NCBI GenBank assembly: GCA_910575155.1
Contig: CAJTDX010000018.1
Coordinates: 1 to 64,000, forward strand
Origin: Lachnospiraceae bacterium
GTDB lineage: Bacteria; Bacillota; Clostridia; Lachnospirales; Lachnospiraceae
Length of the DNA stretch: 64,000 nt
Direction of reading: 5' to 3'
A model generated the notes under the pieces. That model saw only the letters and a program-made list of their open reading frames with translations, was not told the DNA's origin and ran no database searches. The position numbers were made by a program, and so were the translations under genes. Of the stretch, positions 49,893-59,222 are shown one piece after another; the stretch's first letter is position 1, and each line of letters starts with the position of its first letter.

Positions 49893-51558
49893 AAAAATTT
49901 TTCGTTCGTCACTGCTTACCGTCTGTCTTGTATTGGCAGCTACCATTGCATTGATTATGGGGCTTTTGTTTCATTTTTTTGAAAAGCAGATACAGAAAGA
50001 GCTTGCCAATGAGGCCGGCTTTCTGGCACATGCTCTTGAAAATGAGGGAGCCGGATATTTTGACAGTTTTGATAACAAGAATAACAGACTTGCCGGAAAT
50101 AACCGTATCACATGGATTGATGAAAATGGAACGGTATTGTTCGACAGCAGGGCAGATGTGTCCGAACTGGATAATCATGCCGACAGGGATGAAATTAAAA
50201 CGGCAATGAAAGAGGGGAAGGGCATGAGTACGAGGTACTCCAAAACCCTGACGGAAAAAACAGTGAATTATGCCATACGGCTTTCCGATGGCAGCATACT
50301 GCGGGTTTCGACAGAACAGTATACGGTAGTAACCATTCTGATGGGGATGCTTCAGCCGATTTTATTCATTATGTTTGTCGCATTGATTTTAACACTGGTG
50401 CTTTCCGCAAGGGTATCAAAAGCCATTATAGAACCAATTAACAAACTGGATTTGGAAATACCGGAAAATAATGACACATATGAGGAATTAACACCTCTGT
50501 TACGGAAAATTGCAGACCAGAAAGAAACGATAGGGGAACAGCTTGCGGACGCCCGCAAAAAACAGAAAGAATTTAACCTTATTACAGAAAATATGAGTGA
50601 GGGCTTTCTGGTTATTGATGCAGACGCCAATCTCCTGACCTATAATTCTGCCGCATTAAACCTGCTTGAGATTACCCCTCCGGCAGACAGGAGTGTCCTG
50701 CTGTTCTGCCGGGCAAAAGAGTTCAGAGGCGTTATATCCGATGTATTGTCAGGAATAAAGGCAGAGAATACGATGGTGCGGGAGGAACGCAGTTACAGTC
50801 TGATTGCCAATCCGGTTTATGAGAAGGAATCCGTAATTGGGGCCGTTGTGGTTATTCTGGATATTACGGAACGTGAAAAAAGGGATATGCTGCGCCGGGA
50901 GTTTACGGCAAATGTTTCCCATGAACTGAAAACTCCGCTGACGTCTATCTCTGGCTTTGCCGAACTGATGAAAGCAGGCGATGTTCTGGAAAATGATGTG
51001 ACTGACTTTTCAAAATCCATTTATGATGAGGCACAGCGGCTGATTACGTTAGTCAATGATATTATTAAGATTTCTGAACTTGACGGGCAGAGTATTCCTT
51101 ATGAAAAGGAAACGGTGGATTTATATGAATTGTCAAAGGAAGTAATCGGACGGTTGGAAAAAGAAGCCGATAAGAAGAATATTACCTTTCATTTGATTGG
51201 CGGCAGGGCAGAGATTATAGGCGTGCATAAAATTTTGGAGGAAATGCTCTATAACCTTTGTGACAATGCGATTAAATATAACAAGGAAAATGGTACGGTG
51301 GATGTTTTGGTAAACCAGACGAGAGATGGCGTGAATGTGATTGTGCGTGATACGGGAATCGGGATTCCTATATCACATCAGGACAGGGTGTTTGAACGCT
51401 TTTACCGGGTGGATAAAAGCCATTCCAAAAAGGTAGGTGGAACAGGTCTTGGTCTTGCCATAGTAAAGCATGGTGCTCTGTACCACCATGCAAAGCTCAG
51501 TCTGGAAAGTACTGTGGATGTGGGAACGGTGGTAACGATTGCATTTTCTAAAAAATAA
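49885..51558 (+). CDS. PhoR-like sensor histidine kinase
   Basis: Two TM segments, PAS-like domain, FTANVSHELKTPLTSISGFAELM, GGTGLGLAIVKH. Confidence 0.9.
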   Translation: MNKKIFRSSLLTVCLVLAATIALIMGLLFHFFEKQIQKELANEAGFLAHALENEGAGYFDSFDNKNNRLAGNNRITWIDENGTVLFDSRADVSELDNHADRDEIKTAMKEGKGMSTRYSKTLTEKTVNYAIRLSDGSILRVSTEQYTVVTILMGMLQPILFIMFVALILTLVLSARVSKAIIEPINKLDLEIPENNDTYEELTPLLRKIADQKETIGEQLADARKKQKEFNLITENMSEGFLVIDADANLLTYNSAALNLLEITPPADRSVLLFCRAKEFRGVISDVLSGIKAENTMVREERSYSLIANPVYEKESVIGAVVVILDITEREKRDMLRREFTANVSHELKTPLTSISGFAELMKAGDVLENDVTDFSKSIYDEAQRLITLVNDIIKISELDGQSIPYEKETVDLYELSKEVIGRLEKEADKKNITFHLIGGRAEIIGVHKILEEMLYNLCDNAIKYNKENGTVDVLVNQTRDGVNVIVRDTGIGIPISHQDRVFERFYRVDKSHSKKVGGTGLGLAIVKHGALYHHAKLSLESTVDVGTVVTIAFSKK

Positions 51559-51571
51559 TAAAGATAAATAT

Positions 51572-51617
51572 ATGCCGGAAAACAGCCCGTATAAGGGCTA
51601 TGCCCGGCATATTTTTA
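51572..51617 (+). terminator. rho-independent terminator
   Basis: ATGCCGG...AGCCCgtataaGGGCT...CCGGCAT followed by ATTTTT. Confidence 0.65.
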
Positions 51618-51631
51618 ACGCAGTTTTAACA
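51615..51631 (+). promoter_or_regulatory. candidate Pho box upstream of hybrid kinase
   Basis: TTAACG-N5-TTAACA, same 11-bp period as upstream of pstS. Confidence 0.4.
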
Positions 51632-51719
51632 TACTTGTTATCTGCCCTTTATGGTTTATAAGATGGAAATCGTATAAAATAACTTGTGTAAACAAGATAA
51701 TTACTGGAATGGAGGAGCT

Positions 51720-52973
51720 ATGAAAAAGAAGAAAACAGTGAAAAAGTTAAAAAAGAAAATTGCGGTTTTGGAAACAGAAAATCTGTCATTACAAGAGAGC
51801 GTTTTGCGGGCAGAGAACAACAGCAGGGAAAAAAGTGCTTTTTTATCCCATATGTCCCATGATATACGGACACCCCTGAATGGCATTATTGGAATGACAG
51901 GTATTGCCATGAAACATTTTGATGATAAAGATAGGGTTCTTGATTGTCTAGGGAAAATTGACAGTTCTTCCAAACATCTGCTATCCCTGATTAACGATAT
52001 TTTGGATATGAGCCGGATTGAAAGCGGCAGAATGGTTATGAACCATGAACGGATGGATATACGTGAGGTGATTAACGGTTGTGCACTAATTGCAGAAAGT
52101 CTGCTGGCACAGAGAAAGGTGGATTTTGTCAGGGAGTTTGGTATATTCCATCATCCTCTGCTAATTGGCGATGAATTACATCTGCGTCAGGTACTTATCA
52201 ATATTTTATCAAATGCCATTAAGTTTACCCCGGATGGAGGGAAAATCTTTTTTCAGGTAAAGGAGGTTTCTGCTGGAGACGGAAAGGCGACATACCATTT
52301 TGAGATTGAGGATACCGGAATTGGTATGAAACCGGATTTTTTGGAAAAAATTTGGGATTCCTTTACACAGGAAAATAGCGGAAATTGCAATGGGTATAAG
52401 GGAACCGGATTGGGAATGGCTATTACAAAAAAACTGGTTGATTTGATGGGGGGGATTATCAAGGTAGCAAGCAAGCTGGGAGTCGGCAGTAAATTTACTG
52501 TGGAGGTAACATTTGATACAGGGATAATGTCTGGCATTGCAGAGAAAGAGAATAAAATGGAAAGCATACAGGAACGGAACGCCCATCTGGACGGCATGAA
52601 AGTCCTGTTAGTTGAAGATACCCCACTGAATATGGAAATTGCAAAATTTATGCTGGAAGATGAAGGGATTGAAGTAATGACGGCAGAAAATGGACAGATT
52701 GCTGTTAATATTTTTAATAATTCGCCTGAGAATACTTTTAATGCTGTGTTAATGGATGTGAGAATGCCTGTGATGGATGGTCTGACCGCTACAAAATCAA
52801 TCCGGACATTGCCAAGAACTGACGCTGTAACAGTCCCAATAATAGCTATGACAGCAGACGCATATAGTGAAGATATAAGAAGGACAACTGATGCAGGAAT
52901 GAATGCACATCTGACAAAACCTGTCAGTCAAGAGAAAATGCTCTCGACTTTGGAGAAATTTTATTCTGTATAA
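51720..52973 (+). CDS. soluble hybrid histidine kinase (HisKA-HATPase-REC), no sensor domain
   Basis: Short coiled coil then FLSHMSHDIRTPLNGIIGM, GTGLGMAITKKLVDLMGG, C-terminal VLLVEDTPLNMEIAKFML...LMDVRMPVMDGL. Confidence 0.88.
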   Translation: MKKKKTVKKLKKKIAVLETENLSLQESVLRAENNSREKSAFLSHMSHDIRTPLNGIIGMTGIAMKHFDDKDRVLDCLGKIDSSSKHLLSLINDILDMSRIESGRMVMNHERMDIREVINGCALIAESLLAQRKVDFVREFGIFHHPLLIGDELHLRQVLINILSNAIKFTPDGGKIFFQVKEVSAGDGKATYHFEIEDTGIGMKPDFLEKIWDSFTQENSGNCNGYKGTGLGMAITKKLVDLMGGIIKVASKLGVGSKFTVEVTFDTGIMSGIAEKENKMESIQERNAHLDGMKVLLVEDTPLNMEIAKFMLEDEGIEVMTAENGQIAVNIFNNSPENTFNAVLMDVRMPVMDGLTATKSIRTLPRTDAVTVPIIAMTADAYSEDIRRTTDAGMNAHLTKPVSQEKMLSTLEKFYSV

Positions 52974-53096
52974 ATAATAAGCTCTTTTGGATATATATTT
53001 CTTTTGGCATTTTGAAAGAGATTAAAAAGCAAAATGAAAAATGCTTAAAAGCATTTTGTAAAAGATTTTAAGCATTTTTATGTCAAACTTTCCTGA

Positions 53097-53342
53097 TTAT
53101 CCTCTGCATCTATAAATATCTGTATTTCGTTGTTGAGATAAAACAAACCCATCGGTGTCCGATGGGTTGCATGTTTCAAGCAGATTATCTATTGCCAGTG
53201 CATTTAGTACATGGTCTGTCCATGCTGTGTTTTTTAATCCTTTCTCTGCTTTGTTACAGTCAATCCGTAGAATGTAACCGTCAAATGTAGTAATGTCAAT
53301 ACTGTTGTGGTACATATTGTACCTTGCGTATATTAGATTCAT
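53097..53342 (-). CDS. DUF6061-like protein, copy 1 (3' end frameshifted by a palindrome)
   Basis: MNLIYARYNMYHNSIDITTFDGYILRIDCNKAEKGLKNTAWTDHVLNALAIDN; tail in other frame reads LFYLNNEIQIFIDAEDNQ. Confidence 0.55.
   Translation of the reverse strand: MNLIYARYNMYHNSIDITTFDGYILRIDCNKAEKGLKNTAWTDHVLNALAIDNLLETCNPSDTDGFVLSQQRNTDIYRCRG
53146..53168. repeat. perfect 10-bp-arm palindrome inside DUF6061-like copy 1
   Basis: AACCCATCGG tgt CCGATGGGTT; on the minus strand followed by TGTTTT, terminator-like. Confidence 0.85.
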
Positions 53343-53431
53343 TTTCTTTGTCCTTTCATAATTTTTACAAGCATATCAAATCAGTTCCCACGCCTTAATT
53401 GTTTTGTGTTATAATGTGTTATAGGTTTTTC

Positions 53432-53496
53432 TTTCCCTTAAAGTTTCCCTCATTAGGGTTCATAACAGCAAGAGGGAGAAAATAACATAAGGGAAA
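53432..53496. other. nested palindrome related to the one at 40526, candidate element end
   Basis: TTTCCCTTA..TAAGGGAAA outer arms with inner TTTCCCTCAT..GAGGGA. Confidence 0.4.
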
Positions 53497-53637
53497 ATCT
53501 AAGGGAATGCTCACCTTGCACAAATTTAATGTTTTCAGTAGTTAGAGCAGTTCATGAAAACAAAATATAAGAGTTATTAAATCCCTTAGATTTTGTGAAA
53601 ATCCAATCGGAATTTATTATTGTCGGAGGTAAATATA

Positions 53638-54405
53638 ATGAATGAATTGCAAACCTCTTTAACTCATTATCAGGTAAAAAAAGAAAACGGGGCTATTACA
53701 GTCCTTGCCAATAAACCTATTTGTGTTTGTGATCATTTTTGGGACTGCATGAATGAGGAATGGGTTTTTGCTGTTAAGTGTGACGATGGTCAAAGCCGGT
53801 ATCACATCGACTATTTATTTTTGGATAATAATTTTGAGCTACTTAATGCACTTACTGAAGATAAAGGTGTAAATCCCCAGTTTTTGACAGCACAGGATAA
53901 TACGGCTTGGGTGAGCCTTAGTTCAACCAGCACAGAGCGTGAGGGTGAAATTGTTCTTCCATTGCAAAATCGTTTTCGCATTACTAAAGAGATAGTACGC
54001 AAAGATCTTGGAATGGATGCGATATTCTGCCTAAATAATCAATGTTGCTCCTATCAAATTGATTTATTCAACCATAAAAAATATGATAAATTGTTTGTTT
54101 ATCAGTTTGATAAAAACGGATTATATAAAACAAGAAAACAGTATATTCTTGAAAATATATGGAATGGATATCCGACAGTTACCAGAGATAAATGTTTTGT
54201 TACTTGCGGAAAATGGAGCAACTCTCTTTGTACGATACATGTTTCGGAAATCGACGAGAACGGTAATATTCTTTCTGATTGGAAAAGTGAAGCAATTGCA
54301 GATATGAACAGTGTCTTTTTACTGTCATATTCAGATACAAAAATGGAATTTATTACTTTCCATGAAAATCATGTGGACTATCTTGTTTGTAAAGCGCATC
54401 TTTAG
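53638..54405 (+). CDS. hypothetical protein, 3' end abutting IS66 fragment
   Basis: Continuous ORF MNELQTSLTHYQVKKENG...; stop codon lies at the IS66 junction, so possibly truncated. Confidence 0.5.
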   Translation: MNELQTSLTHYQVKKENGAITVLANKPICVCDHFWDCMNEEWVFAVKCDDGQSRYHIDYLFLDNNFELLNALTEDKGVNPQFLTAQDNTAWVSLSSTSTEREGEIVLPLQNRFRITKEIVRKDLGMDAIFCLNNQCCSYQIDLFNHKKYDKLFVYQFDKNGLYKTRKQYILENIWNGYPTVTRDKCFVTCGKWSNSLCTIHVSEIDENGNILSDWKSEAIADMNSVFLLSYSDTKMEFITFHENHVDYLVCKAHL

Positions 54406-55454
54406 TGGCAGGGATCCTGTATAAAAAATATGATATGGGAATCCCTTTGGCAAGGCAGGAGCGTGACTGGTACCGTCTGGGACTGTGCCTCTACCGCTCC
54501 ACAATGGCAAACTGGGTGATCCGCTGCAGCGAAGAGTATCTGCTGCCTATTTATGAGCGGATCCACCAGGAGCTGCTTGGCTGTGGAATCCTGCATGGGG
54601 ATGAAACCCGCATCCAATGCAGCAGGGAACCAGGGAAAAAGGCCAGCAGCGAGTCCTTCATGTGGGTGATACGCAGCGGGCGGGAAGAGGCAGTACAGGC
54701 AGTGCTCTTCCATTATGCAAGGAGCCGGGCAAGAAAAGAGGCGGAGAAGCTCTACAGAGGGTTCCATGGGTACCTGGTCACAGATGCCTATACAGGGTAT
54801 GACACCCTGGAGGGGATCTGCAGGGCGCTGTGCTGGTCACATGTACGCAGGTATTACATTGACAGCATACCTTTAGATTCCCGCGGAAAGGAGATCAGCG
54901 GTTCCAAGGGAGCTGAGGGACGGGAATGGTGTGACCGCCTGTTCCAGATCGAAAAAAAACTGAAAGTATTACCTTCCGAGAAGCGTCAGCAAAAGCGCCA
55001 GGAGCTGAGCAGGCCTGTCTTGGAAGGGTTTTGGGCGTGGGCAGAAGAGACCAGTGCAAAGTATACTGCCAATGAATCTCTCAAAACAGCCCTTACTTAT
55101 ACAAGAAACCAGAGAAAATATCTGGAGACGTTTCTGGAAGACGGGCGCATTCCGATCTCAAACAATGACTGTGAGACCAGTATCCGTCCGTTTGCAAACG
55201 GACGCAAGGCATGGCTGTTCGCGGACTCACCGGCAGGGGCAAGAGCCAGCGGCATCGTATATACATTGGTAGAAACAGCGAAACTGAATCATCTGGATGT
55301 ATTTGGCTATCTATGTTATTTATTAGAAGGTCTGCCGGATCTCGATCACCGAAACCATCCTGAATTACTGGAAGCATATCTCCCCTGGTCTGAGACACTG
55401 CCAGAAAGCTGCCGACTCAGGGAACATAGAACAAATAAGAAGTGTGTGTTTTGA
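54405..55454 (+). mobile_element. IS66-family transposase (TnpC), N-terminally truncated
   Basis: GCGILHGDETRIQCSREPG, GYLVTDAYTGYDTLEGICRALCWSHVRRYYID, GRIPISNNDCETSIRPFANGRKAWLFADSPAGARASGIVYTLVETAKLN. Confidence 0.88.
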
Positions 55455-55815
55455 TAGAGTATATCACGACATGCACTTCTTTTCATTACGGTGTGTTTTG
55501 TATCGCTCACATCTTGTTTACAGTTTTGAAGGAATTTTATTGTCACGAAAAATAATATATCAAGTTGAAACTAATATTAATTTAATTGAAAAAACGCAAA
55601 TCATGGGCGGAGTAAAAGCTGTTCACTGTGTGGTTTCGGGTGATGTTCAACATTTTGCAAAAAATGTTATGTTAGTGTTAGGAAATAATACTGTTGATGT
55701 TTATGAAGCAGAAGAAGGATATTTCCCTTCATTACTTGATGACAGTCATTTATTATTTGCTCCAATAAGCAGAATAGAGAATATTGCTTGTAGTTTCAAA
55801 ATTGTGATAATCTGA
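55444..55815 (+). CDS. hypothetical ORF, possibly the 3' part of a gene split by IS66
   Basis: Open frame with a protein-like C-terminal half (VETNINLIEKTQIMGGVKAVHCVVSGDVQHF...); start probably artefactual. Confidence 0.3.
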   Translation: MCFDRVYHDMHFFSLRCVLYRSHLVYSFEGILLSRKIIYQVETNINLIEKTQIMGGVKAVHCVVSGDVQHFAKNVMLVLGNNTVDVYEAEEGYFPSLLDDSHLLFAPISRIENIACSFKIVII

Positions 55816-55936
55816 TACAACTTCCTGTTTTTTTTTGATTTTGTACTATTGTTTAGATATTTTGAAAGTGCATAACCAATAAAGAAAAAATGCTTATAAA
55901 TCATGTTATAAAAGATTTCTAAGCATTTTTTGTTTT

Positions 55937-56176
55937 GTCAAATATCCAGATTATTTTCAGCATCTATAAATATCTGCATTTCGCTATTTAGATAGAGTCT
56001 TGCGTATTCGAGTGGATTGTCTATCGCCAGCGCATTTAGCACATGGTCTGTCTATGGTGTAGTTTTCAATCCTGTTTCAGCCTTATTACAGTCAATTCGT
56101 AATATGTAGCCATCAAAGATAGTAATGTCAATGCCATTATGGTACATATTGTAACTTGCAGAAATAAAATTCATAT
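55937..56176 (-). pseudogene. DUF6061-like, copy 2, with an in-frame TAG
   Basis: MNFISASYNMYHNGIDITIFDGYILRIDCNKAETGLKTTP*TDHVLNALAIDNPLEYARLYLNSEMQIFIDAENNLDI; TAG where copy 1 has Trp. Confidence 0.75.
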
Positions 56177-56263
56177 CATCAACTCCTAGCATTCTAAAAT
56201 TTAAGCATATCTTTCAGAGCGATTACCTTTTCATTATTTATTATTTGATATTATAGTTTTCCC

Positions 56264-56309
56264 TTTCCCTCATTTTTGCCCTTATCAGCACTTGTAATCA
56301 TGAGGGAAA
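56264..56309. other. palindrome related to those at 40526 and 53432
   Basis: TTTCCCTCAT-N26-ATGAGGGAAA with internal TTTTTGCCCTTAT. Confidence 0.4.
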
Positions 56310-56440
56310 CGATATAAAATGATGTAATGAATAAAATAAAGTTGACTTGCTTAAATTTAGAGTTTTCAAGGGTTGACGGCATTTTTTATGATAGTTTATA
56401 ACAATTATTAAATATCCTCAAATGAAAGGATTAACAATTT

Positions 56441-56638
56441 TTATTTTTCCACACGAAGAATATCTTCTACGCCGCAATCAAGGTATATGCAGATTTTCTC
56501 CAGAATTTCAAAGCTGATCCGCGTTGTTCGGTTGTGGTTCAGATTCCTGAGCGTAGTTGTGGATATGCCGGTGTCTTTTGCAAGCTTGTTTTGTGATATT
56601 CCTTTCTGTTCTAAAATTTCATTGAGCATAATTTTCAT
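56441..56638 (-). CDS. small XRE/Cro-like regulator
   Basis: MKIMLNEILEQKGISQNKLAKDTGISTTTLRNLNHNRTTRISFEILEKICIYLDCGVEDIL. Confidence 0.85.
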   Translation of the reverse strand: MKIMLNEILEQKGISQNKLAKDTGISTTTLRNLNHNRTTRISFEILEKICIYLDCGVEDILRVEK

Positions 56639-56844
56639 TCTGATAGTCACTCCATAAATTGTATTTTTAGAACTATTTTTTCCGGAATGGGCAGGAATAT
56701 ACATAATATTACTCCGGCGGTTAAATATATTGGATGTTGAGAACGTGTGGACTAAAACAGTCCCTGAAAAGGAAATTGTACAGATTTTTTGAAACAATAA
56801 AACCTTAGAAAATGGATAAAGAGAAAAATTTATAGGAGGTTATT

Positions 56845-57258
56845 ATGCTTGATAAAATACCTGGTACAGAAGAGATGACAAATTTAGTAGGAGAATCACT
56901 ATATGATGTCTGGAAAAAATTAGCTGCTTGCATTGAGGAAAAATATGACATGGACTGTTTATGGAATAAAGGCGGTAAAGCATGGAAATATGAATATAAA
57001 TATCGTCGGGGCGGCAAAACGTTATGCGCATTATATGCAAGAGAAAACTGCGTGGGATTTATGATTATTTTAGGGAAAAACGAACGGTTAAAATTTGGGG
57101 AAGATAGAGATTGTTTTACAGAAGAAGTGCAAAGGATTTATGACGAAACGCAAACTTATCATGATGGGAAATGGTTAATGTTTGAGCCAACAGATACGGC
57201 GTTGTTTGATGATTTCATTAGATTGTTGAGAATCAAGAGAAAGCCAAACAGAACGTAG
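56845..57258 (+). CDS. DUF3788-like protein
   Basis: LYDVWKKLAACIEEKYDMDCLWNKGGKAWKYEYKYRRGGKTLCALYARENCVGFMIILGK. Confidence 0.7.
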   Translation: MLDKIPGTEEMTNLVGESLYDVWKKLAACIEEKYDMDCLWNKGGKAWKYEYKYRRGGKTLCALYARENCVGFMIILGKNERLKFGEDRDCFTEEVQRIYDETQTYHDGKWLMFEPTDTALFDDFIRLLRIKRKPNRT

Positions 57259-57377
57259 TTTACGAACACACCATTAGCAAAAGGATGATTTTATACATAG
57301 AAAAATAATAATCAGGTTCTTGTTTATCCGGAGGCTGCATAAAAAAATCAGGATTAATCCGCAAGGAGGACTTCAAA

Positions 57378-57683
57378 GTGAGTATGGATTTAAGTTTTTG
57401 GAAATACAAAGAAAATGCTGCCCACGATCACGCAGTAATATATCAGGCGGCGTGCTGTGATGGTAAGTTGATGGAAAAATTGGAGGATCTGCCAATAGAT
57501 GAAATTTTAAAGAAAATTTCCGCTGTCTTTTCTGATTGGACGATTCAGGACGATGGAAAGGATTTTGAGAAAGAAGGACATGGTTTGATTCCTGGACAGA
57601 TAGATGAAAATAAAAGATATTTGTTAAAAGATCGGGGACACATAAATGAATTGACGAATGAAGAAAAAAATATCACTGCGTGA
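57378..57683 (+). CDS. hypothetical protein
   Basis: ORF with GGAGG upstream; MDLSFWKYKENAAHDHAVIYQAACCDGKLMEKLEDLPIDEILKKI; C-terminal part looks degraded. Confidence 0.4.
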   Translation: MSMDLSFWKYKENAAHDHAVIYQAACCDGKLMEKLEDLPIDEILKKISAVFSDWTIQDDGKDFEKEGHGLIPGQIDENKRYLLKDRGHINELTNEEKNITA

Positions 57684-57697
57684 CCACACGCGGCGCA

Positions 57698-57752
57698 GCA
57701 AAGCAGCCAGGGAAACGATAAGCAGTTTATCAACAGTATTCCCTGGCTTTGC
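57698..57752. other. long imperfect hairpin
   Basis: GCAAAG(cag)CCAGGGAA acGATAAgcagTTTATCaacagta TTCCCTGG CTTTGC. Confidence 0.6.
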
Positions 57753-57890
57753 ATATGATTATAAGATAAAGAATGAACGTCAGGAAGCCAGAGGAAAAAG
57801 TATATATTGGCAAATGTTATTACCGGTTTAGGAAAAATGGCAGATTATGATAAATGCCTGTTAATTGTATACTATAAACCAGAGAGTAGT

Positions 57891-57917
57891 CATCCTTGAA
57901 TACAGGATGTTTTTTTT
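57891..57917 (+). terminator. rho-independent terminator
   Basis: CATCCTtgaatacAGGATG followed by T8. Confidence 0.65.
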
Positions 57918-57983
57918 GTATAATGAAACTAAGATAATCTGATTATTTTCCCACTGAACAAGCGGGGATGAAAGGAAGAAGGA

Positions 57984-58866
57984 ATGGAAAAAACGGATAT
58001 TGCGAAATATACTGTGAAAGACAGCGTTTTTACGAACTTATTTCAGGATAAGAAATATCTGATACAGTTATACAGAGCGCTTCACCCGGAAGATAGGGAG
58101 ACTACGGAAGATGAACTGAAAGACATTACAATTAAAAATATATTAGTAGATGCGTGCTATAATGATTTGGGTTTCACTGTAGGAGATACAATTATGATTC
58201 TGACAGAAGCGCAAACTACATGGACAATGAATATCATTATACGGGCATTGATGTATCTGGTACAGTCCTATCATGAGTATTTTGAGCGCAGGAACGATAA
58301 TCTTTACAGCAGTAAAAAAGTAAAGCTGCCAAAACCGGAATTATACGTGATATTCACTGGAAAAAGAGTAAGCAAGCCGGAATATGTTTCTCTGTCGGAA
58401 GAATTTTTTAATGGAGAGGAATGCGTTGTTGATGTAAAGGTAAAAATGATATACGATGGAAAGGATCATGATATTATCAGCCAGTATGTCGCCTTTACAA
58501 AGGTATATGACGAGCAGATAAAATTATATGGGGAGAACCCGGGAAGCAGTTACCAATACCATTAAGATCTGTAAAGACAGGGATGTTCTGAAAGAGTATC
58601 TGGAGAGCAGGGAAAAGGAGGTTGTGGACATGATGATGACGTTGTTTGATGAAGAACAGGTAATGCGTGCTTATGTGGAGAGTGAGAAAAGAGAAGCGGC
58701 AGAAAAAGCAGCAGCAGAAGCGGCAAAAAAAGCGTCTGTGATTTCTGCGATTGAAATGTGCCAGGAAATAGGCTTACCTGTTTCAGAAACCATAAAAAAA
58801 ATAGCAGGAAAATATAAACTTGAAGAAAACGATGCAGAAGCATGGGTCTGGAAATACTGGAAATGA
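57984..58866 (+). pseudogene. Rpn/PD-(D/E)XK-family transposase-like nuclease, frameshifted
   Basis: First part KYTVKDSVFTNLFQDKKYLIQLYRALHPED...PELYVIFTGKR; continues in another frame as YGRTREAVTNTIKICKDRDVLKEYLESREKEVVDMMMTLFDEE; switch at GGGG 58530-58533. Confidence 0.75.
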
Positions 58867-59222
58867 AAAGCAAGTGGAGGTCATGGAGCATATTTTTGGC
58901 GAAAACTCAGATTATTCAGAAGAAACACGGAATGAATTAAAGCGGGTTATGCTGGTATCAGAGCAGGACAGCGTCGACATTCTATATATGGAAAAACGGG
59001 AATGGGAAAAGCCAGGGGCGCTGTTGCTGATGCATGGTTTACAGGATTTGCGGAAAATACGGAAGGAAATATATATTTTTGTGTGCATCTTGGGGGGGTA
59101 CAGATGGTATCCAGCACATTGGCGAGGAAAATAGCTATCAGGCTTGTGTCGGATTATTTTGTTCCGTAACCCGATGCGGAATTGTTTCGGATATAAAATG
59201 GAAGATTATAGGAGGAAATCAG

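Noticed and set aside
58820-59134. 104-aa ORF after the Rpn-like gene
   Set aside because: Fragmentary, frame breaks off and overlaps other frames; looks like degraded sequence and could not be assigned.
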